Shown here: in pieces, positions 1 through 8,744 of the stretch | How positions within the stretch are numbered: the first letter of the stretch is position 1 | Layout: every line of letters starts with the position of its first letter | NCBI RefSeq assembly: GCF_014204415.1 | Contig: NZ_JACHLE010000001.1 | Coordinates: 186,001 to 250,000 of the forward strand | Source of the DNA: Chryseobacterium defluvii | Lineage (GTDB): Bacteria; Bacteroidota; Bacteroidia; Flavobacteriales; Weeksellaceae | Length of the DNA stretch: 64,000 nt | Direction of reading: 5' to 3' | Program-made: the position numbers and the translations under genes | The notes under the pieces: model-generated | Databases searched by the model: none | What the model saw: the letters and a program-made list of their open reading frames with translations, nothing else | Told to the model about the DNA's origin: nothing

Positions 1-315
1 CTGAAAGTTGAATTTTTTGTGGGAACGGAAAAAATGCTGGACTGCAACAAACATTTTCTGATGGGGAACGTAAAAACTCAGGATCTGCAGGGCTGGGGAT
101 ACAATTATTATGAAGTGGAGTCTAAAGGAGAAACCGGCGGTACCCTTATGGCCTGCCCGGATCAGAAGCTGACAAAGAAATTTGTTACCCTTCAGCCGGA
201 AATCGTAAGGTATAACAGCAAATTACCTTTGGTATTTTATATTCCTAAAGACTTGGAAGTCCGTTACAGGGTATTGCGCCCTGATGCTGCTATGAAAAAA
301 GCGGTTCAAAAATAA
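1..315 (+). CDS. eco: Ecotin-like serine protease inhibitor (5' end cut by window)
   Basis: The reading frame is open from base 1, so the true start and signal peptide lie outside the window. The visible part aligns by eye with the C-terminal two thirds of ecotin, a periplasmic dimeric inhibitor of chymotrypsin-fold proteases. Matching features are the DCN segment with the first disulfide cysteine, GWGYNYY, the reactive loop ending TLMACPD with the second cysteine, KKFVT, RYNSKLP and the YRV strand. The reactive-site residue corresponding to Met84 of E. coli ecotin appears to be Leu. A GTG at 19 and an ATG at 34 are internal and not starts. A terminator hairpin follows directly. Confidence 0.9.
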   Translation: MKVEFFVGTEKMLDCNKHFLMGNVKTQDLQGWGYNYYEVESKGETGGTLMACPDQKLTKKFVTLQPEIVRYNSKLPLVFYIPKDLEVRYRVLRPDAAMKKAVQK

Positions 316-337
316 TTTAGATTTAATTTTAATTATA

Positions 338-370
338 GAAAAGCTTCCGGCAAATTGCGGGAAGCTTTTT
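338..370 (+). terminator. Rho-independent terminator after the ecotin gene
   Basis: Inverted repeat AAAAGCTTCC / GGAAGCTTTT around a short loop, followed by a T-rich run. It sits 24 nt after the ecotin stop codon. Confidence 0.8.
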
Positions 371-532
371 ATTTTTTATATATGACAAAAAAATCAAACA
401 CTAAAATAAAGCAGGTTTCTCATAAAGATCTTAGATAACCTATCACTCATCATTCATAACTTATCACCTGCCCACTTTTTCAGGGTTTTTACGGTTTTTC
501 AAAAAGTATATAAAATCATTGAAAAAAACTGA

Positions 533-540
533 TATATTTG
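533..540 (+). promoter_or_regulatory. Candidate Bacteroidota -7 box (TATATTTG)
   Basis: Matches TAnnTTTG and lies 23 nt before ATG 564. No convincing -33 TTG is seen at the usual spacing. The box falls inside the longer TTG-started reading frame, which argues for the ATG as the true start. Confidence 0.5.
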
Positions 541-563
541 TTTTCGAAAGAATTAAACAAACT

Positions 564-1019
564 ATGGAAAATGTATTTGATGCTAAAGATGCTCAGAACT
601 ATATTGACAGGATAAATAAGCTTATTCCGGACACTCACGGACTGTGGGGGAAGATGACCGTTGATCAGATGCTGGCTCACTGCAATGTTTCCTATGAAAT
701 GGTTTATGAGCCTGAAAAACATAAAAAACCGGGATCTATTGCCAAGTTTATTTTAAAAACTTTTGTAAAATCCAAGGTGGTAGGTGAAAAGGCGTATTCC
801 AAAGGAGGACCTACCGCACCGCAGTTTATCATTACAGGAAGGAGAAACTTTGACGATGAAAAGAAAAGGCTTATCGGCTTTATCCAGAAAACACAGCAGA
901 TGGGGTCTTCGGCTTTTGATGGTAAAGAATCTTTCTCCTTCGGAAAGCTCAATGCGCAGGAATGGAATAATATGTTTGCAAAACATCTGAACCATCATCT
1001 GTCTCAATTCGGAGTTTAA
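564..1019 (+). CDS. DUF1569 family protein (DinB-like fold)
   Basis: About 151 residues from ATG 564. A TTG at 519 extends the frame, but it lies upstream of the likely -7 box, so the ATG is preferred. The sequence resembles DUF1569 proteins, which are predicted four-helix DinB-like proteins: an N-terminal helix with YIDRINKLIPDTHGLWGKMTVDQMLAHC, a basic central part with GPTAPQF, and a C-terminal NMFAKHLNHHLSQFGV helix. The His of MLAHC and the HLNHH cluster sit where DinB-fold proteins bind a metal. Function is unknown. It heads a same-strand row of small genes (1035 to 3344) with short gaps. Confidence 0.75.
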   Translation: MENVFDAKDAQNYIDRINKLIPDTHGLWGKMTVDQMLAHCNVSYEMVYEPEKHKKPGSIAKFILKTFVKSKVVGEKAYSKGGPTAPQFIITGRRNFDDEKKRLIGFIQKTQQMGSSAFDGKESFSFGKLNAQEWNNMFAKHLNHHLSQFGV

Positions 1020-1034
1020 AATTCAAAAAACAAT

Positions 1035-1514
1035 ATGAAAAAATTTTTATTATTCCTCCTTTTTATTTCTAACCTTGTCTTGGCACAGCAACAACAGATG
1101 CCGGATATTTCCAGCGTATGGCTGAATAACAGTAAACCTTATGTCGGTACAATAGGTAACGGGACACAGGAAATTAAGCTTAAGATCAATATTTCTGAGC
1201 AGAACAAGAAAAATAATCAGGAGTATTTCGTTTCAGGGTATTCAGTGGTAGATACAAACTACTCAAAATTTGAAGGAAAAATTACGGTCACCAAATACAA
1301 GGACTTTAAAAAGAAAGGAACCGTATTTGGGGAATATGAACTGGCAGAAGAAAATAAGGGGAAGCACTCCGGGATTTTCAAAGGCAAATTCATTTACACC
1401 TTCAAATGGAACAGGAAAACTGAGAAGATCGAGGGCCAGTACATAGAATTCATCGGAAACTGGGAAAGCTACGATAAAACCCTTGATTTTAAGACACGCT
1501 TGAAAAACCAATAA
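1035..1514 (+). CDS. Secreted hypothetical protein
   Basis: 159 residues. Residues 1-17 form a clear signal peptide (MKKFLLFLLFISNLVLA) with cleavage before QQQQ. The mature part is rich in beta strands and charged residues (KIDGQ-like strands such as FEGKITVTKYKDFKKKGTVFGEYEL) and has no Cys. It looks like a small periplasmic or outer-membrane-associated beta protein. No family is recognised. It begins 15 nt after the DUF1569 gene and 14 nt before the next gene, so probably belongs to the same transcript. Confidence 0.7.
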   Translation: MKKFLLFLLFISNLVLAQQQQMPDISSVWLNNSKPYVGTIGNGTQEIKLKINISEQNKKNNQEYFVSGYSVVDTNYSKFEGKITVTKYKDFKKKGTVFGEYELAEENKGKHSGIFKGKFIYTFKWNRKTEKIEGQYIEFIGNWESYDKTLDFKTRLKNQ

Positions 1515-1528
1515 AAAACTTATACATC

Positions 1529-1933
1529 ATGTTAAGAAAAATATTATCAGTGGTAGCAGGCATCATTGCAGGTTCTGTAATTGTAGGCCTCGTTGAATGG
1601 CTGGGACATTATCTGTACCCGCTGCCGGCAGGAATGAAAAGCAACGATATGGAAGCAATGAAGGAATATATTCCCAATGCACCTTTTATGGCCTTGTTTT
1701 TTGTGATTATTGCATATGCCTTGGGAGCCTTGGCTGCAGGTTTTGTTTCTACAAAAATTGCCAGAGACGGAAAGAACATATATGCCATTATTTGCGGGAT
1801 CATCTTTGTCATAATTACCATCATTAACCTGGCTATGCTGCCTACCCCGGCGTGGTTCTGGGTTCTTGGGATTCTGGTCTGGGTACTCGTATTAGCAGGA
1901 TATAAATTAGCATTAAATAAAAACAGAGCATGA
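1529..1933 (+). CDS. Small integral membrane protein
   Basis: 134 residues with about four hydrophobic segments (roughly residues 5-25, 49-70, 84-104 and 108-128) and a short basic C-terminus. The first segment is glycine rich (VVAGIIAGSVIVGLVEWLGHYLYP) and contains Glu and His in the membrane. Many Bacteroidota encode similar four-helix proteins of unknown function. The last 4 bases overlap the start of the following VOC gene (ATGA), which indicates translational coupling. Confidence 0.75.
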   Translation: MLRKILSVVAGIIAGSVIVGLVEWLGHYLYPLPAGMKSNDMEAMKEYIPNAPFMALFFVIIAYALGALAAGFVSTKIARDGKNIYAIICGIIFVIITIINLAMLPTPAWFWVLGILVWVLVLAGYKLALNKNRA

Positions 1934-2301
1934 AACTAGGAGCATTTTCAATTAGCTTAAGCGTTAAGGACCTTCAGAAATCTAAAGAATTTTACGAAAA
2001 ACTGGGTTTCAGTTCCATGGGAGGAAACATGGAACACAACTACCTGATCATGAAAAACGGAAGCACTTTGATCGGGTTATTTCAGGGAATGTTTGATGGC
2101 AATATGCTTACATTCAATCCCGGGTGGGACGAGAACGCCCAGAATCTGGAATCTTTTGATGACGTTCGTGATATTCAGAGACATCTGAACAAAAACAATA
2201 TCCAGCTTGATAAAACAGCGGACGAAGCGACTTCAGGACCTGAACATATCTTTTTAAAAGACCCGGACGGGAATATGATCCTGATCGATCAGCACAGATA
2301 A
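1930..2301 (+). CDS. VOC (glyoxalase/bleomycin-resistance fold) protein
   Basis: 123 residues with the beta-alpha-beta-beta-beta repeat of the vicinal oxygen chelate superfamily: an N-terminal SISLSVKDLQKSKEFYEKLGF motif, a central GLFQGMF strand, and a C-terminal HIFLKDPDGNMILIDQ motif. Glu/His residues in the usual metal positions are partly present. Members range from glyoxalases to dioxygenases and antibiotic-binding proteins, and the substrate cannot be read from the sequence. Overlaps the membrane protein gene by 4 nt. Confidence 0.85.
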   Translation: MKLGAFSISLSVKDLQKSKEFYEKLGFSSMGGNMEHNYLIMKNGSTLIGLFQGMFDGNMLTFNPGWDENAQNLESFDDVRDIQRHLNKNNIQLDKTADEATSGPEHIFLKDPDGNMILIDQHR

Positions 2302-2319
2302 CATTAAAAACATATAATT

Positions 2320-2862
2320 ATGAAAATATTAAAAAGAATTATATTATTTCTGGCAGGACTGCTTATCATCTGGCTCATCATAGCCGCTTTTATTCCAGGT
2401 GATTGTAAATATGAAAAATCCATATCCATCAACGCGCCGGCAGAAAAAGTATGGAAGAATACCAATACCTTAAAGGCAATGGACCAGTGGAGTCCATGGA
2501 ATGATCTGGATCCCAACATGAAAAAAGACTGGATGGGAGTAGCAGGCCAATCCGGTGAAAAAGTATGCTGGGACAGTAAAAAAGAAGAGGCAGGAAAAGG
2601 ATGCCAGGAAGTAAAAAAAATAGATGCGGCAAACAAAAGGATAGACACATCAATCCGGTTCCTGACCCCTTATGAAAGTGAAGCAAATGCTTATGTGACT
2701 ATCGTTCCGGAAGGAAACGGAAGTAAGGCAACATGGGGATTTACCTCGCAGATCCCTTATCCGTTTACCGTAATGAAACTGTTTATGAATATGGAAGATC
2801 AGATAGGAGATGATTACCAGAAAGGACTTTCGAGATTAAAAGCACTGTCTGAAAAACCTTAA
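2320..2862 (+). CDS. Membrane-anchored SRPBCC (START/Bet v1-like) protein
   Basis: 180 residues. Residues 5-26 are a transmembrane helix or signal anchor. From residue 34 the sequence follows the SRPBCC pattern of a lipid-binding helix-grip fold: KSISINAPAEKVW, then MDQWSPWNDLDPNMK, a central beta region, and a C-terminal long helix ending in GLSRLKALSEKP. Such proteins are annotated as polyketide cyclase/dehydrase-like. The ligand is unknown. The gene sits 18 nt after the VOC gene, in the same row. Confidence 0.8.
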   Translation: MKILKRIILFLAGLLIIWLIIAAFIPGDCKYEKSISINAPAEKVWKNTNTLKAMDQWSPWNDLDPNMKKDWMGVAGQSGEKVCWDSKKEEAGKGCQEVKKIDAANKRIDTSIRFLTPYESEANAYVTIVPEGNGSKATWGFTSQIPYPFTVMKLFMNMEDQIGDDYQKGLSRLKALSEKP

Positions 2863-2900
2863 TTAAAAAATACAAATTAAAACTAAACATTAAAAACATT

Positions 2901-3344
2901 ATGGCAACAGTAAACGTTTACTTAACATTTGACGGGAATTGCAGAGAAGCATTCGATTTTTATAAATCTGTTTTTGGAGGAGAATATCCTTATATCGGAA
3001 CTTTTGGGGAAATGCCTGCTATGGGAGGGCAGGAGACTCCTGAAACAGATAAAGACAAGATCATGCACGTTTCACTTCCTATTTCCAAAGAAACGGTATT
3101 GATGGGGAGTGATACCGGAGGTGAATGGGCATCTCATTATAAAGCGGGAAATAATTTCTCTGTTTCCGTAGGTGCAGAATCCAAAGAAGAGGCAGATAAA
3201 TTGTTCGGAGGTCTTTCTGCGGGAGGTCAGGTTACAATGCCTATGGCAGATACCTTCTGGGGCGCTTATTTCGGAATGTTTACAGATAAATTCGGGATCA
3301 ACTGGATGGTTAACTATGATGATCCTGCGAAAATGCAGCAATAA
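2901..3344 (+). CDS. PhnB-type VOC family protein
   Basis: 147 residues beginning MATVNVYLTFDGNCREAFDFYKSVFGGE, the typical opening of PhnB/DUF1338-like VOC proteins often listed as 3-demethylubiquinone methyltransferase-like. The C-terminal half has MADTFWGAYFGMFTDKFGINWMVN, the usual second-repeat signature. No enzyme activity is established for most of these. The terminator at 3381-3410 closes the gene row. Confidence 0.88.
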   Translation: MATVNVYLTFDGNCREAFDFYKSVFGGEYPYIGTFGEMPAMGGQETPETDKDKIMHVSLPISKETVLMGSDTGGEWASHYKAGNNFSVSVGAESKEEADKLFGGLSAGGQVTMPMADTFWGAYFGMFTDKFGINWMVNYDDPAKMQQ

Positions 3345-3380
3345 TAATTAATATTTTATATACGAAATATAGTTAAAAAT

Positions 3381-3410
3381 AACCGGTGGATCATCCATCG
3401 GTTTTTATTT
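3381..3410 (+). terminator. Terminator closing the 564-3344 gene row
   Basis: Hairpin AACCGGTGGAT / ATCCATCGGTT with one G-T wobble, followed by TTTTATTTT. Confidence 0.75.
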
Positions 3411-3415
3411 TGTAA

Positions 3416-3423
3416 TACCTTTG
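3416..3423 (+). promoter_or_regulatory. Candidate -7 box (TACCTTTG) of the SDR gene
   Basis: Matches TAnnTTTG, 28 nt before ATG 3452 and directly behind the preceding terminator. No clear -33 element. Confidence 0.55.
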
Positions 3424-3451
3424 ATATCTCAAATTTTAAATCAATACAATT

Positions 3452-4207
3452 ATGAATAAAATAGCAGTCGTTACCGGTGGAAACCGCGGTCTGGGAAAAG
3501 ATATGGTACTGGCACTTGCCAAAGAAGGTAAAGATGTCATTTTTACCTACAACAGTAAAGAATCAGAGGCAGGAGATGTAGTAAAGGAAGTGGAAAACCT
3601 GGGAAGAAGATCCGCAGCTATTCAGTTAAGCGTAGATCGTCAGGAAGGCTTTGATGCATTTTTCAATGAGCTGTCCCGGGTTTTGAATGAAAAATTCAAT
3701 GGAGCCAAAATAGATTACTGGGTCAATAATGCAGGAATAGGCCTTCCGACTGTTTTAGGAGCAACTGATGAAAGCTCTTTTGACACCTTAATGAACATCC
3801 ACATGAAAAGCCCTTATTTCCTTGTTCAGAACGCGCTGAAAGTCATGAATGACGGTGGAGCAATTGTTAACATAGGAACTGGCTTAACGAGGTTTTCCAT
3901 GGCAGGATACTCTGTATATGGCAGCCTTAAAGCAGCTATGGAGACCATGACGAGATACTGGGCGCTGGAACTGGGCAAAAGACAGATCAGGGTAAACGCT
4001 GTTGCTCCGGGAGCTATTGAGACAGACTTTGGCGGAGGTATGGTTCGGGATAATGATGAGATCAACAAAACCATTGCGGCGGCTACTGCGCTGGGCAGAG
4101 TAGGGCTTCCTGATGATATTGGATCTGTGGTTGCATTTCTTTGTTCCGACAGTGCCAAATGGGTGAACGGACAAAGGATTGAGGTTTCAGGAGGGATACA
4201 TTTATAA
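3452..4207 (+). CDS. Short-chain dehydrogenase/reductase
   Basis: 251 residues of classical SDR type. The NADP(H)-binding TGGNRGLG motif is at residues 8-15, NNAG at about 92-95, the catalytic Tyr-x3-Lys at YGSLK after SMAGYSV, and AVAPGAIETDF after it. The C-terminal GRVGLPDDIGSVVAFLCSDSAKWVNGQRIEVSGG is the usual SDR ending. The substrate is not evident. The methyltransferase frame starts inside its last codons, so the two are probably co-transcribed. Confidence 0.9.
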   Translation: MNKIAVVTGGNRGLGKDMVLALAKEGKDVIFTYNSKESEAGDVVKEVENLGRRSAAIQLSVDRQEGFDAFFNELSRVLNEKFNGAKIDYWVNNAGIGLPTVLGATDESSFDTLMNIHMKSPYFLVQNALKVMNDGGAIVNIGTGLTRFSMAGYSVYGSLKAAMETMTRYWALELGKRQIRVNAVAPGAIETDFGGGMVRDNDEINKTIAAATALGRVGLPDDIGSVVAFLCSDSAKWVNGQRIEVSGGIHL

Positions 4208-4745
4208 AAAGTTGAACCTTTCAGAAGCAAAAGAATTGATTATTCCCGCATTTTCCTATTCCGGATCTGCAGAAAAATGGGCAGATCTGGGATGTGGAAG
4301 CGGGTTATTTACCAATGCACTGGCCACACTTTTATCCGACGGAAGTAAAATTTATGCCATAGACAGGAACTTTCAGACTATACAGTCTGTTAACAGAGAA
4401 GTTGAAATAGAATTCATTCAGGATAATTTTGAAGATGGAGTTTCAGATATTCAGGATCTTGATGGGATTTTAATGGCCAATTCTCTCCATTACATAAGGG
4501 AAAAGGAAAAACTGATTCAAAACCTGCTGCACAACCTGAAACCGGGCGGAAAATTCATCATAATCGAGTATGATACGGAGAATGCAAACCAATGGGTTCC
4601 TTATCCTGTCAGTTTCGGGAAATTAAAACTTCTTTTCTCAAAAGCAGGATTTCAGGATATTGATAAAACTGGTATAAGAAAATCTGTATACAATGATGAT
4701 CTGATGTATGGTGCGGTGATATCAGGTTTAGAAGGAGGACAATAA
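4179..4745 (+). CDS. Class I SAM-dependent methyltransferase
   Basis: 188 residues if started at TTG 4179, which overlaps the SDR gene by 29 nt; a TTG at 4212, just after the SDR stop, is an equally good start and is preceded by AGGAGGG. The protein shows motif I WADLGCGSGLFT, an acidic motif II (YAIDRN), a post-I stretch QDNFEDGV, motif IV GILMANSLHYI, and NLKPGGKFIIIEY. It is short and has no recognisable substrate domain. Probably translated from the SDR transcript. Confidence 0.85.
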   Translation: MRFQEGYIYKKLNLSEAKELIIPAFSYSGSAEKWADLGCGSGLFTNALATLLSDGSKIYAIDRNFQTIQSVNREVEIEFIQDNFEDGVSDIQDLDGILMANSLHYIREKEKLIQNLLHNLKPGGKFIIIEYDTENANQWVPYPVSFGKLKLLFSKAGFQDIDKTGIRKSVYNDDLMYGAVISGLEGGQ

Positions 4746-4770
4746 AAACAGACAATTAAAAAAATAAAAG

Positions 4771-5166
4771 ATGAAATTTACAATTGACGAAATTAAAACG
4801 GAGCATCAAAAAGTAAAAAGCGGTGCAGACTTTCCAAAATATATTCAGGCTATTAAGAATTTAGGAGTTTCTCACTATACAAGTTATGTATCGGACGGCA
4901 ATACGGAATATTTTGACGAGGAAAACCAATCCGCTTCTACAGGAAGCAAATACGAAGCCTTAACGATTTCAGAAAACTTAAACCCGGATAATTTCAAATC
5001 CAGACTGAAATTGCATCAACAGGGCGGAACAGATTATCTTACATTCTGTAAGGACTGTGCAGAAAATGGTGTTGAAGGCTGGAGGATGGACCTGAACGAA
5101 ATGACATGTACTTATTTCGATACCGCCGGAAATAATATTTTGGTAGAACAGATTCCATCATTATAA
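4771..5166 (+). CDS. DUF1398 family protein
   Basis: 131 residues resembling DUF1398 (YbcV-type, sometimes labelled phage envelope protein-like). It has an N-terminal helix (FTIDEIKTEHQKVKSGADFPKYIQAIKNLGVSHYTSYVSDG) and a C-terminal GGTDYLTFCKDCAENGVEGWRMDLNEMTCTYFD, the most conserved part of the family. Two cysteines form a CKDC pair. No signal peptide. Function unknown. Lies 25 nt after the methyltransferase gene. Confidence 0.82.
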   Translation: MKFTIDEIKTEHQKVKSGADFPKYIQAIKNLGVSHYTSYVSDGNTEYFDEENQSASTGSKYEALTISENLNPDNFKSRLKLHQQGGTDYLTFCKDCAENGVEGWRMDLNEMTCTYFDTAGNNILVEQIPSL

Positions 5167-5295
5167 AGTACAATAACTTTAAGCTATTGATTAGCTTTTC
5201 TATTTTATTAAACCTGTGAGGTTTGGATCCAAACTATTTCTGTTTAATCATACCAAAATTTCCATATCAAAATTTTTTTCCTTATTATTGATAAT

Positions 5296-5319
5296 TCATA
5301 TTAATAATGTTTAATATGA
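5296..5319. promoter_or_regulatory. Inverted repeat upstream of the DUF2490-bestrophin-antiporter operon
   Basis: Eight-base arms TCATATTA / TAATATGA separated by 8 nt, ending 30 nt before ATG 5350. It could be an operator or a leader hairpin. The rest of 5167-5349 also holds an AACCTGTGAGGTTT fragment near 5210-5225, which recurs as part of the palindrome at 42517-42539. Confidence 0.35.
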
Positions 5320-5349
5320 TAGATGATAATAATAAAGTTGAAATCAATT

Positions 5350-6024
5350 ATGAAGATTGTAAAGTCACTGGCTTTGATTATTTTCAGCCTGGGTACTGCG
5401 TTATTCCATGCTCAGGATAATGACCTGGGAGCCTGGTATATGTATTTTGGAAATAATAAGATCAGTAAAAAATGGAACTGGCATAATGAGATACAGTACC
5501 GTAACTTCGATGCGGGTGGAGATCTGGAACAGCTTCTGATCCGTACCGGGATAGGATACGACCTTACGGAGAATAATAACAACGTATTGTTAGGGTATGG
5601 TTTTATCCTGAGCCAGCCTTATGTAAACGGAGAAAAGAAAGAAAATATTGAACACCGTATTTTTCAGCAGTATATTACAAAGCAAAAGTTCGGGCGTTTC
5701 AGTCTTCAGCATCGTTACCGGCTGGAAGAGCGCTTTTTGGAAGATGATTTCAGAATGAGATTCCGTTATCTCCTGGGACTGAATATTCCGATCAACAGAA
5801 AGGAAATGCTCCCCAAAACATTATATGCTTCGGTATATAATGAGATATTCCTGCATTTCAACAGTCCGGTCTTCGACAGGAATAGAGTGTATGGAGCTTT
5901 GGGATATGTTATCAGTAAGAATTTGAGGATCGAGGCTGGATATATGAACCAGATTCAGGAGAATAAAAACCGCGGACAGGTCCAGATCGGTTTTTATAAT
6001 AATATTCCGTTTAACAAAAATTAA
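5350..6024 (+). CDS. DUF2490 outer-membrane-type protein
   Basis: 224 residues from ATG 5350. The frame is open to a TTG at 5323, but the ATG puts a proper signal peptide first (MKIVKSLALIIFSLGTALFHAQ, cleaved before DND). The mature part is made of alternating amphipathic strands rich in Tyr, Arg and Asn with YMYFGNNKISKKWNWHNEIQYRNF, typical of DUF2490 proteins predicted to be small beta-barrels. It ends in a barrel-like strand (GQVQIGFYNNIPF). It heads a three-gene operon, with only 8 nt to the bestrophin gene. Confidence 0.82.
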   Translation: MKIVKSLALIIFSLGTALFHAQDNDLGAWYMYFGNNKISKKWNWHNEIQYRNFDAGGDLEQLLIRTGIGYDLTENNNNVLLGYGFILSQPYVNGEKKENIEHRIFQQYITKQKFGRFSLQHRYRLEERFLEDDFRMRFRYLLGLNIPINRKEMLPKTLYASVYNEIFLHFNSPVFDRNRVYGALGYVISKNLRIEAGYMNQIQENKNRGQVQIGFYNNIPFNKN

Positions 6025-6032
6025 AAAACACT

Positions 6033-7037
6033 ATGCATTCAGGAAAAAGATTTGGCTTTCGGGAGTTCGTGATGTGGACGAGGAGAAGTATTTATGTTCT
6101 GACGATTTTGGCGGCGATCCCCACAGTATTATATTTCTTCGGATGGAAGTTCCTTTCCTTTCCGTGGCAGCCCATTGCCATTATGGGAACAGCTGTTGCG
6201 TTTATTGTCGGGTTCAAAAATAATGCAAGCTACAGCCGGCTTTGGGAAGCCAGGCAGATCTACGGAGCCATCATCAATGACAGCCGAAGTTTTGGATATA
6301 TTGTAAGAGACGCACTTTCTGAAAAAAACTCAGATAAAGTAAAAGAGATATTCAAACGTCATTATGCATGGTTAACTGCACTTCGTTTTCAGCTTCGTGA
6401 GCCAAGAGCCTGGGAAAATATGAATACGGTGCAGTTTGAAGAATATGCAAAGTATTATGAGATCCCTGAAAAGCTTTCCAAGCTGGATGATGAGCTGAAG
6501 AACTATCTCTCAGAGCAGGAACTTCAATATATCTTAAGCAAGAAGAACAGGGCAACACAATTAATGGCAAGCCAGAGTAGGGATTTGTCCGGAGTTTATG
6601 CAAGAGGAGAAATTAATGATTTCCAGTGGACGCAGATTAATCAGCAGTTGGTAAAGTTCACCGATAATCAAGGGAAAGCGGAAAGGATCAAAAACTTTCC
6701 CTATCCAAGGAATTTCTCGTCCATTACGACTTATCTTCTTTTGCTTTTCATTCTTTTTGTGCCTTTCGGGTTGTTGAAAGAATTTGATAAGCTGGGCGAA
6801 GGAACTGCTTTTGAGGGTTTGACCGTGTGGTTCAATATTCCGTTTTCACTATTGGTAACATGGTGTTTTCATACGCTGGATAATGTGGGGGAGGCTTCCG
6901 TAAACCCGTTTGAGGGAAGCGCGAATGATGTTCCGATCACCCAGATCAGCCGTACCATAGAAATTGATATGAGGGATATGCTGGATGAAGACAATCTTCC
7001 ACCTGCCATCACCCCGAAAAATAACATTGTATTGTAA
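6033..7037 (+). CDS. Bestrophin-family channel protein
   Basis: 334 residues of the bacterial bestrophin (UPF0187) family, homologous to eukaryotic anion channels; characterised bacterial members form pentameric channels. It begins with an amphipathic segment (MHSGKRFGFREFVMWTRRSIYVLTILAAIP), then TM segments near 20-38 and 42-62, the conserved VGFKNNASYSRLWEARQIYGAIINDSR, and two further TM helices near 229-250 and 262-282. The family signature HTLDNVGEASVNPFEG follows, then the conserved TQISRTIEIDMRDML tail. Context with a Na+/H+ antiporter suggests a role in ion or pH balance, which is inference. Confidence 0.9.
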   Translation: MHSGKRFGFREFVMWTRRSIYVLTILAAIPTVLYFFGWKFLSFPWQPIAIMGTAVAFIVGFKNNASYSRLWEARQIYGAIINDSRSFGYIVRDALSEKNSDKVKEIFKRHYAWLTALRFQLREPRAWENMNTVQFEEYAKYYEIPEKLSKLDDELKNYLSEQELQYILSKKNRATQLMASQSRDLSGVYARGEINDFQWTQINQQLVKFTDNQGKAERIKNFPYPRNFSSITTYLLLLFILFVPFGLLKEFDKLGEGTAFEGLTVWFNIPFSLLVTWCFHTLDNVGEASVNPFEGSANDVPITQISRTIEIDMRDMLDEDNLPPAITPKNNIVL

Positions 7038-7106
7038 AGAGGAAAGATAAATTTCTTTTTATCTGCCTTGAAATTCAGATTCTAATAAAATAAAGAGAAA
7101 TAAACG

Positions 7107-8720
7107 ATGATTCACAATTATGTCATAATATCGATTGCAGTTTTACTCTCTGTGATGATATTGGTAATGATAGGGCAGAAACTGAAAGTAGCTTATCCCA
7201 TTTTCCTGGTTATTGCAGGATTATTGATCAGCCTGATCCCGGGAATGCCGCATATAGAGATAGAGCCTGACTTGGTTTTCCTTATTTTCCTGCCTCCGAT
7301 TCTTTTCGAGGCTGCATGGTTTACCTCCTGGCAGGATTTTCATAAATGGAGAAAGCAGATTTTTTCAATGGCTTTCGGGTTGGTTTTCCTTACTTCCGTA
7401 GTCGTGGCTTACCTTTCTTCCTCCATTATTCCGGGGCTTACCGTAGCCATGGGATTCCTGTTGGGAGGAGTGAATTCTCCACCCGATGCGGTGGCTGCAA
7501 CATCCGTACTGAAGCACATGAAGATCCCAAGAAAGATCACAAGCATACTTGAAGGTGAAAGCCTTATCAATGATGCTTCGAGTTTAATTGTATTTAAATT
7601 TGCTTTGGCAGCGGTAGTCTCCGGGCAGTTTATCTTTGGAGAAGCAGTCAAAGACTTTTTTAGCATGGCTGTCGGAGGAATAGCAGTAGGAGTGGGATCC
7701 GGCTTACTTTTCGGAGCTTTGTTAAAGATCATTCCGTCCAATTCCAATATAGATACTATCATTACCCTGATCGTTCCATACATCATGTACATCGGTGCCG
7801 AACACTTTCATTTTTCAGGAGTATTGTCGGTTGTTACAGGAGGATTATTAATGTCATACAATTCACACTGTTATCTGAGTCATACCTCAAGGATACAGTC
7901 CGGGAATGTATGGAGTGTACTCATATTCCTGATGAATACCCTGATCTTCATCCTTATCGGGCTTGAGTTGCCGGTTGTAGTAGCCGCCATGAAGGACTAC
8001 ACCATTTCCGAAGGGATTTTATACAGTATTGTAATTGGCGGAGCGATTATCCTGACCAGGATTCTATACAGCTATGCCCTGATGTATTTCCCAAGGATTT
8101 GTTCCAAGGAATTAAGGATGAAAGTCCCTAAACCGGACTGGCGGGAACCCTTTATCATCAGTTTTGCAGCCATGAGAGGGGTGGTTTCTCTGGCAGCAGC
8201 ATTATCTATTCCTGCATTCTTACCCAATGGAGAAGCATTTCCGCACCGTAATATTATTTTATTCGTGACTTTTGTCATTATTTTGATTACTTTAGTAGGG
8301 CAGGGACTACTTTTAACCCCGATTCTAAAGTTGTTAAAAGTAAATGATGCAGGAAGCGAACTACCGGCGGAGAAACAGGAAATTATCCTGATGAAAAAAT
8401 TGAAAGAAACCGCTTTGCAAAAGCTGGATTCTGACTTTTCCGAACTGGCCGAAAAAAACAGCCTGATACGCCACCAAAAACATAAATTGGAAAATGAAAT
8501 GATGATGATGGCGGATAAAGCCGAATGCATGGCTTCTACGGGAGATTATATAGCAGCTGTTAATGAGACCAAAGATGCCCTTCGCCAGATCATTCAGGCA
8601 CAGAGAAACGAGCTTCACAGAATGAAGAAAGAAAAAATATTTGATGACCATGTGATGAGAACCATAGAAATGCAGCTTGATTTTGAAGAAGCCAAGATCA
8701 CCGGTTTTTCACATGGATAG
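7107..8720 (+). CDS. CPA1-family Na+/H+ antiporter
   Basis: 537 residues. About 12 TM segments occupy residues 1-410. Family signatures are FLPPILFEAAW in TM3, GGVNSPPDAVAA in TM4, and GESLINDASSLIVF, whose Asn-Asp pair is the CPA1 ion-binding motif, then AMRGVVSLAAALSIP, typical of NhaP/YjcE proteins. The tail (about 420-537) is cytoplasmic, Lys/Glu rich and likely coiled coil. It exchanges Na+ or K+ for H+ across the inner membrane. Preceded by DUF2490 and bestrophin genes in one orientation, with 69 nt to the bestrophin stop. Confidence 0.92.
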   Translation: MIHNYVIISIAVLLSVMILVMIGQKLKVAYPIFLVIAGLLISLIPGMPHIEIEPDLVFLIFLPPILFEAAWFTSWQDFHKWRKQIFSMAFGLVFLTSVVVAYLSSSIIPGLTVAMGFLLGGVNSPPDAVAATSVLKHMKIPRKITSILEGESLINDASSLIVFKFALAAVVSGQFIFGEAVKDFFSMAVGGIAVGVGSGLLFGALLKIIPSNSNIDTIITLIVPYIMYIGAEHFHFSGVLSVVTGGLLMSYNSHCYLSHTSRIQSGNVWSVLIFLMNTLIFILIGLELPVVVAAMKDYTISEGILYSIVIGGAIILTRILYSYALMYFPRICSKELRMKVPKPDWREPFIISFAAMRGVVSLAAALSIPAFLPNGEAFPHRNIILFVTFVIILITLVGQGLLLTPILKLLKVNDAGSELPAEKQEIILMKKLKETALQKLDSDFSELAEKNSLIRHQKHKLENEMMMMADKAECMASTGDYIAAVNETKDALRQIIQAQRNELHRMKKEKIFDDHVMRTIEMQLDFEEAKITGFSHG

Positions 8721-8744
8721 AACCATAATACTGAAAATATTAAT

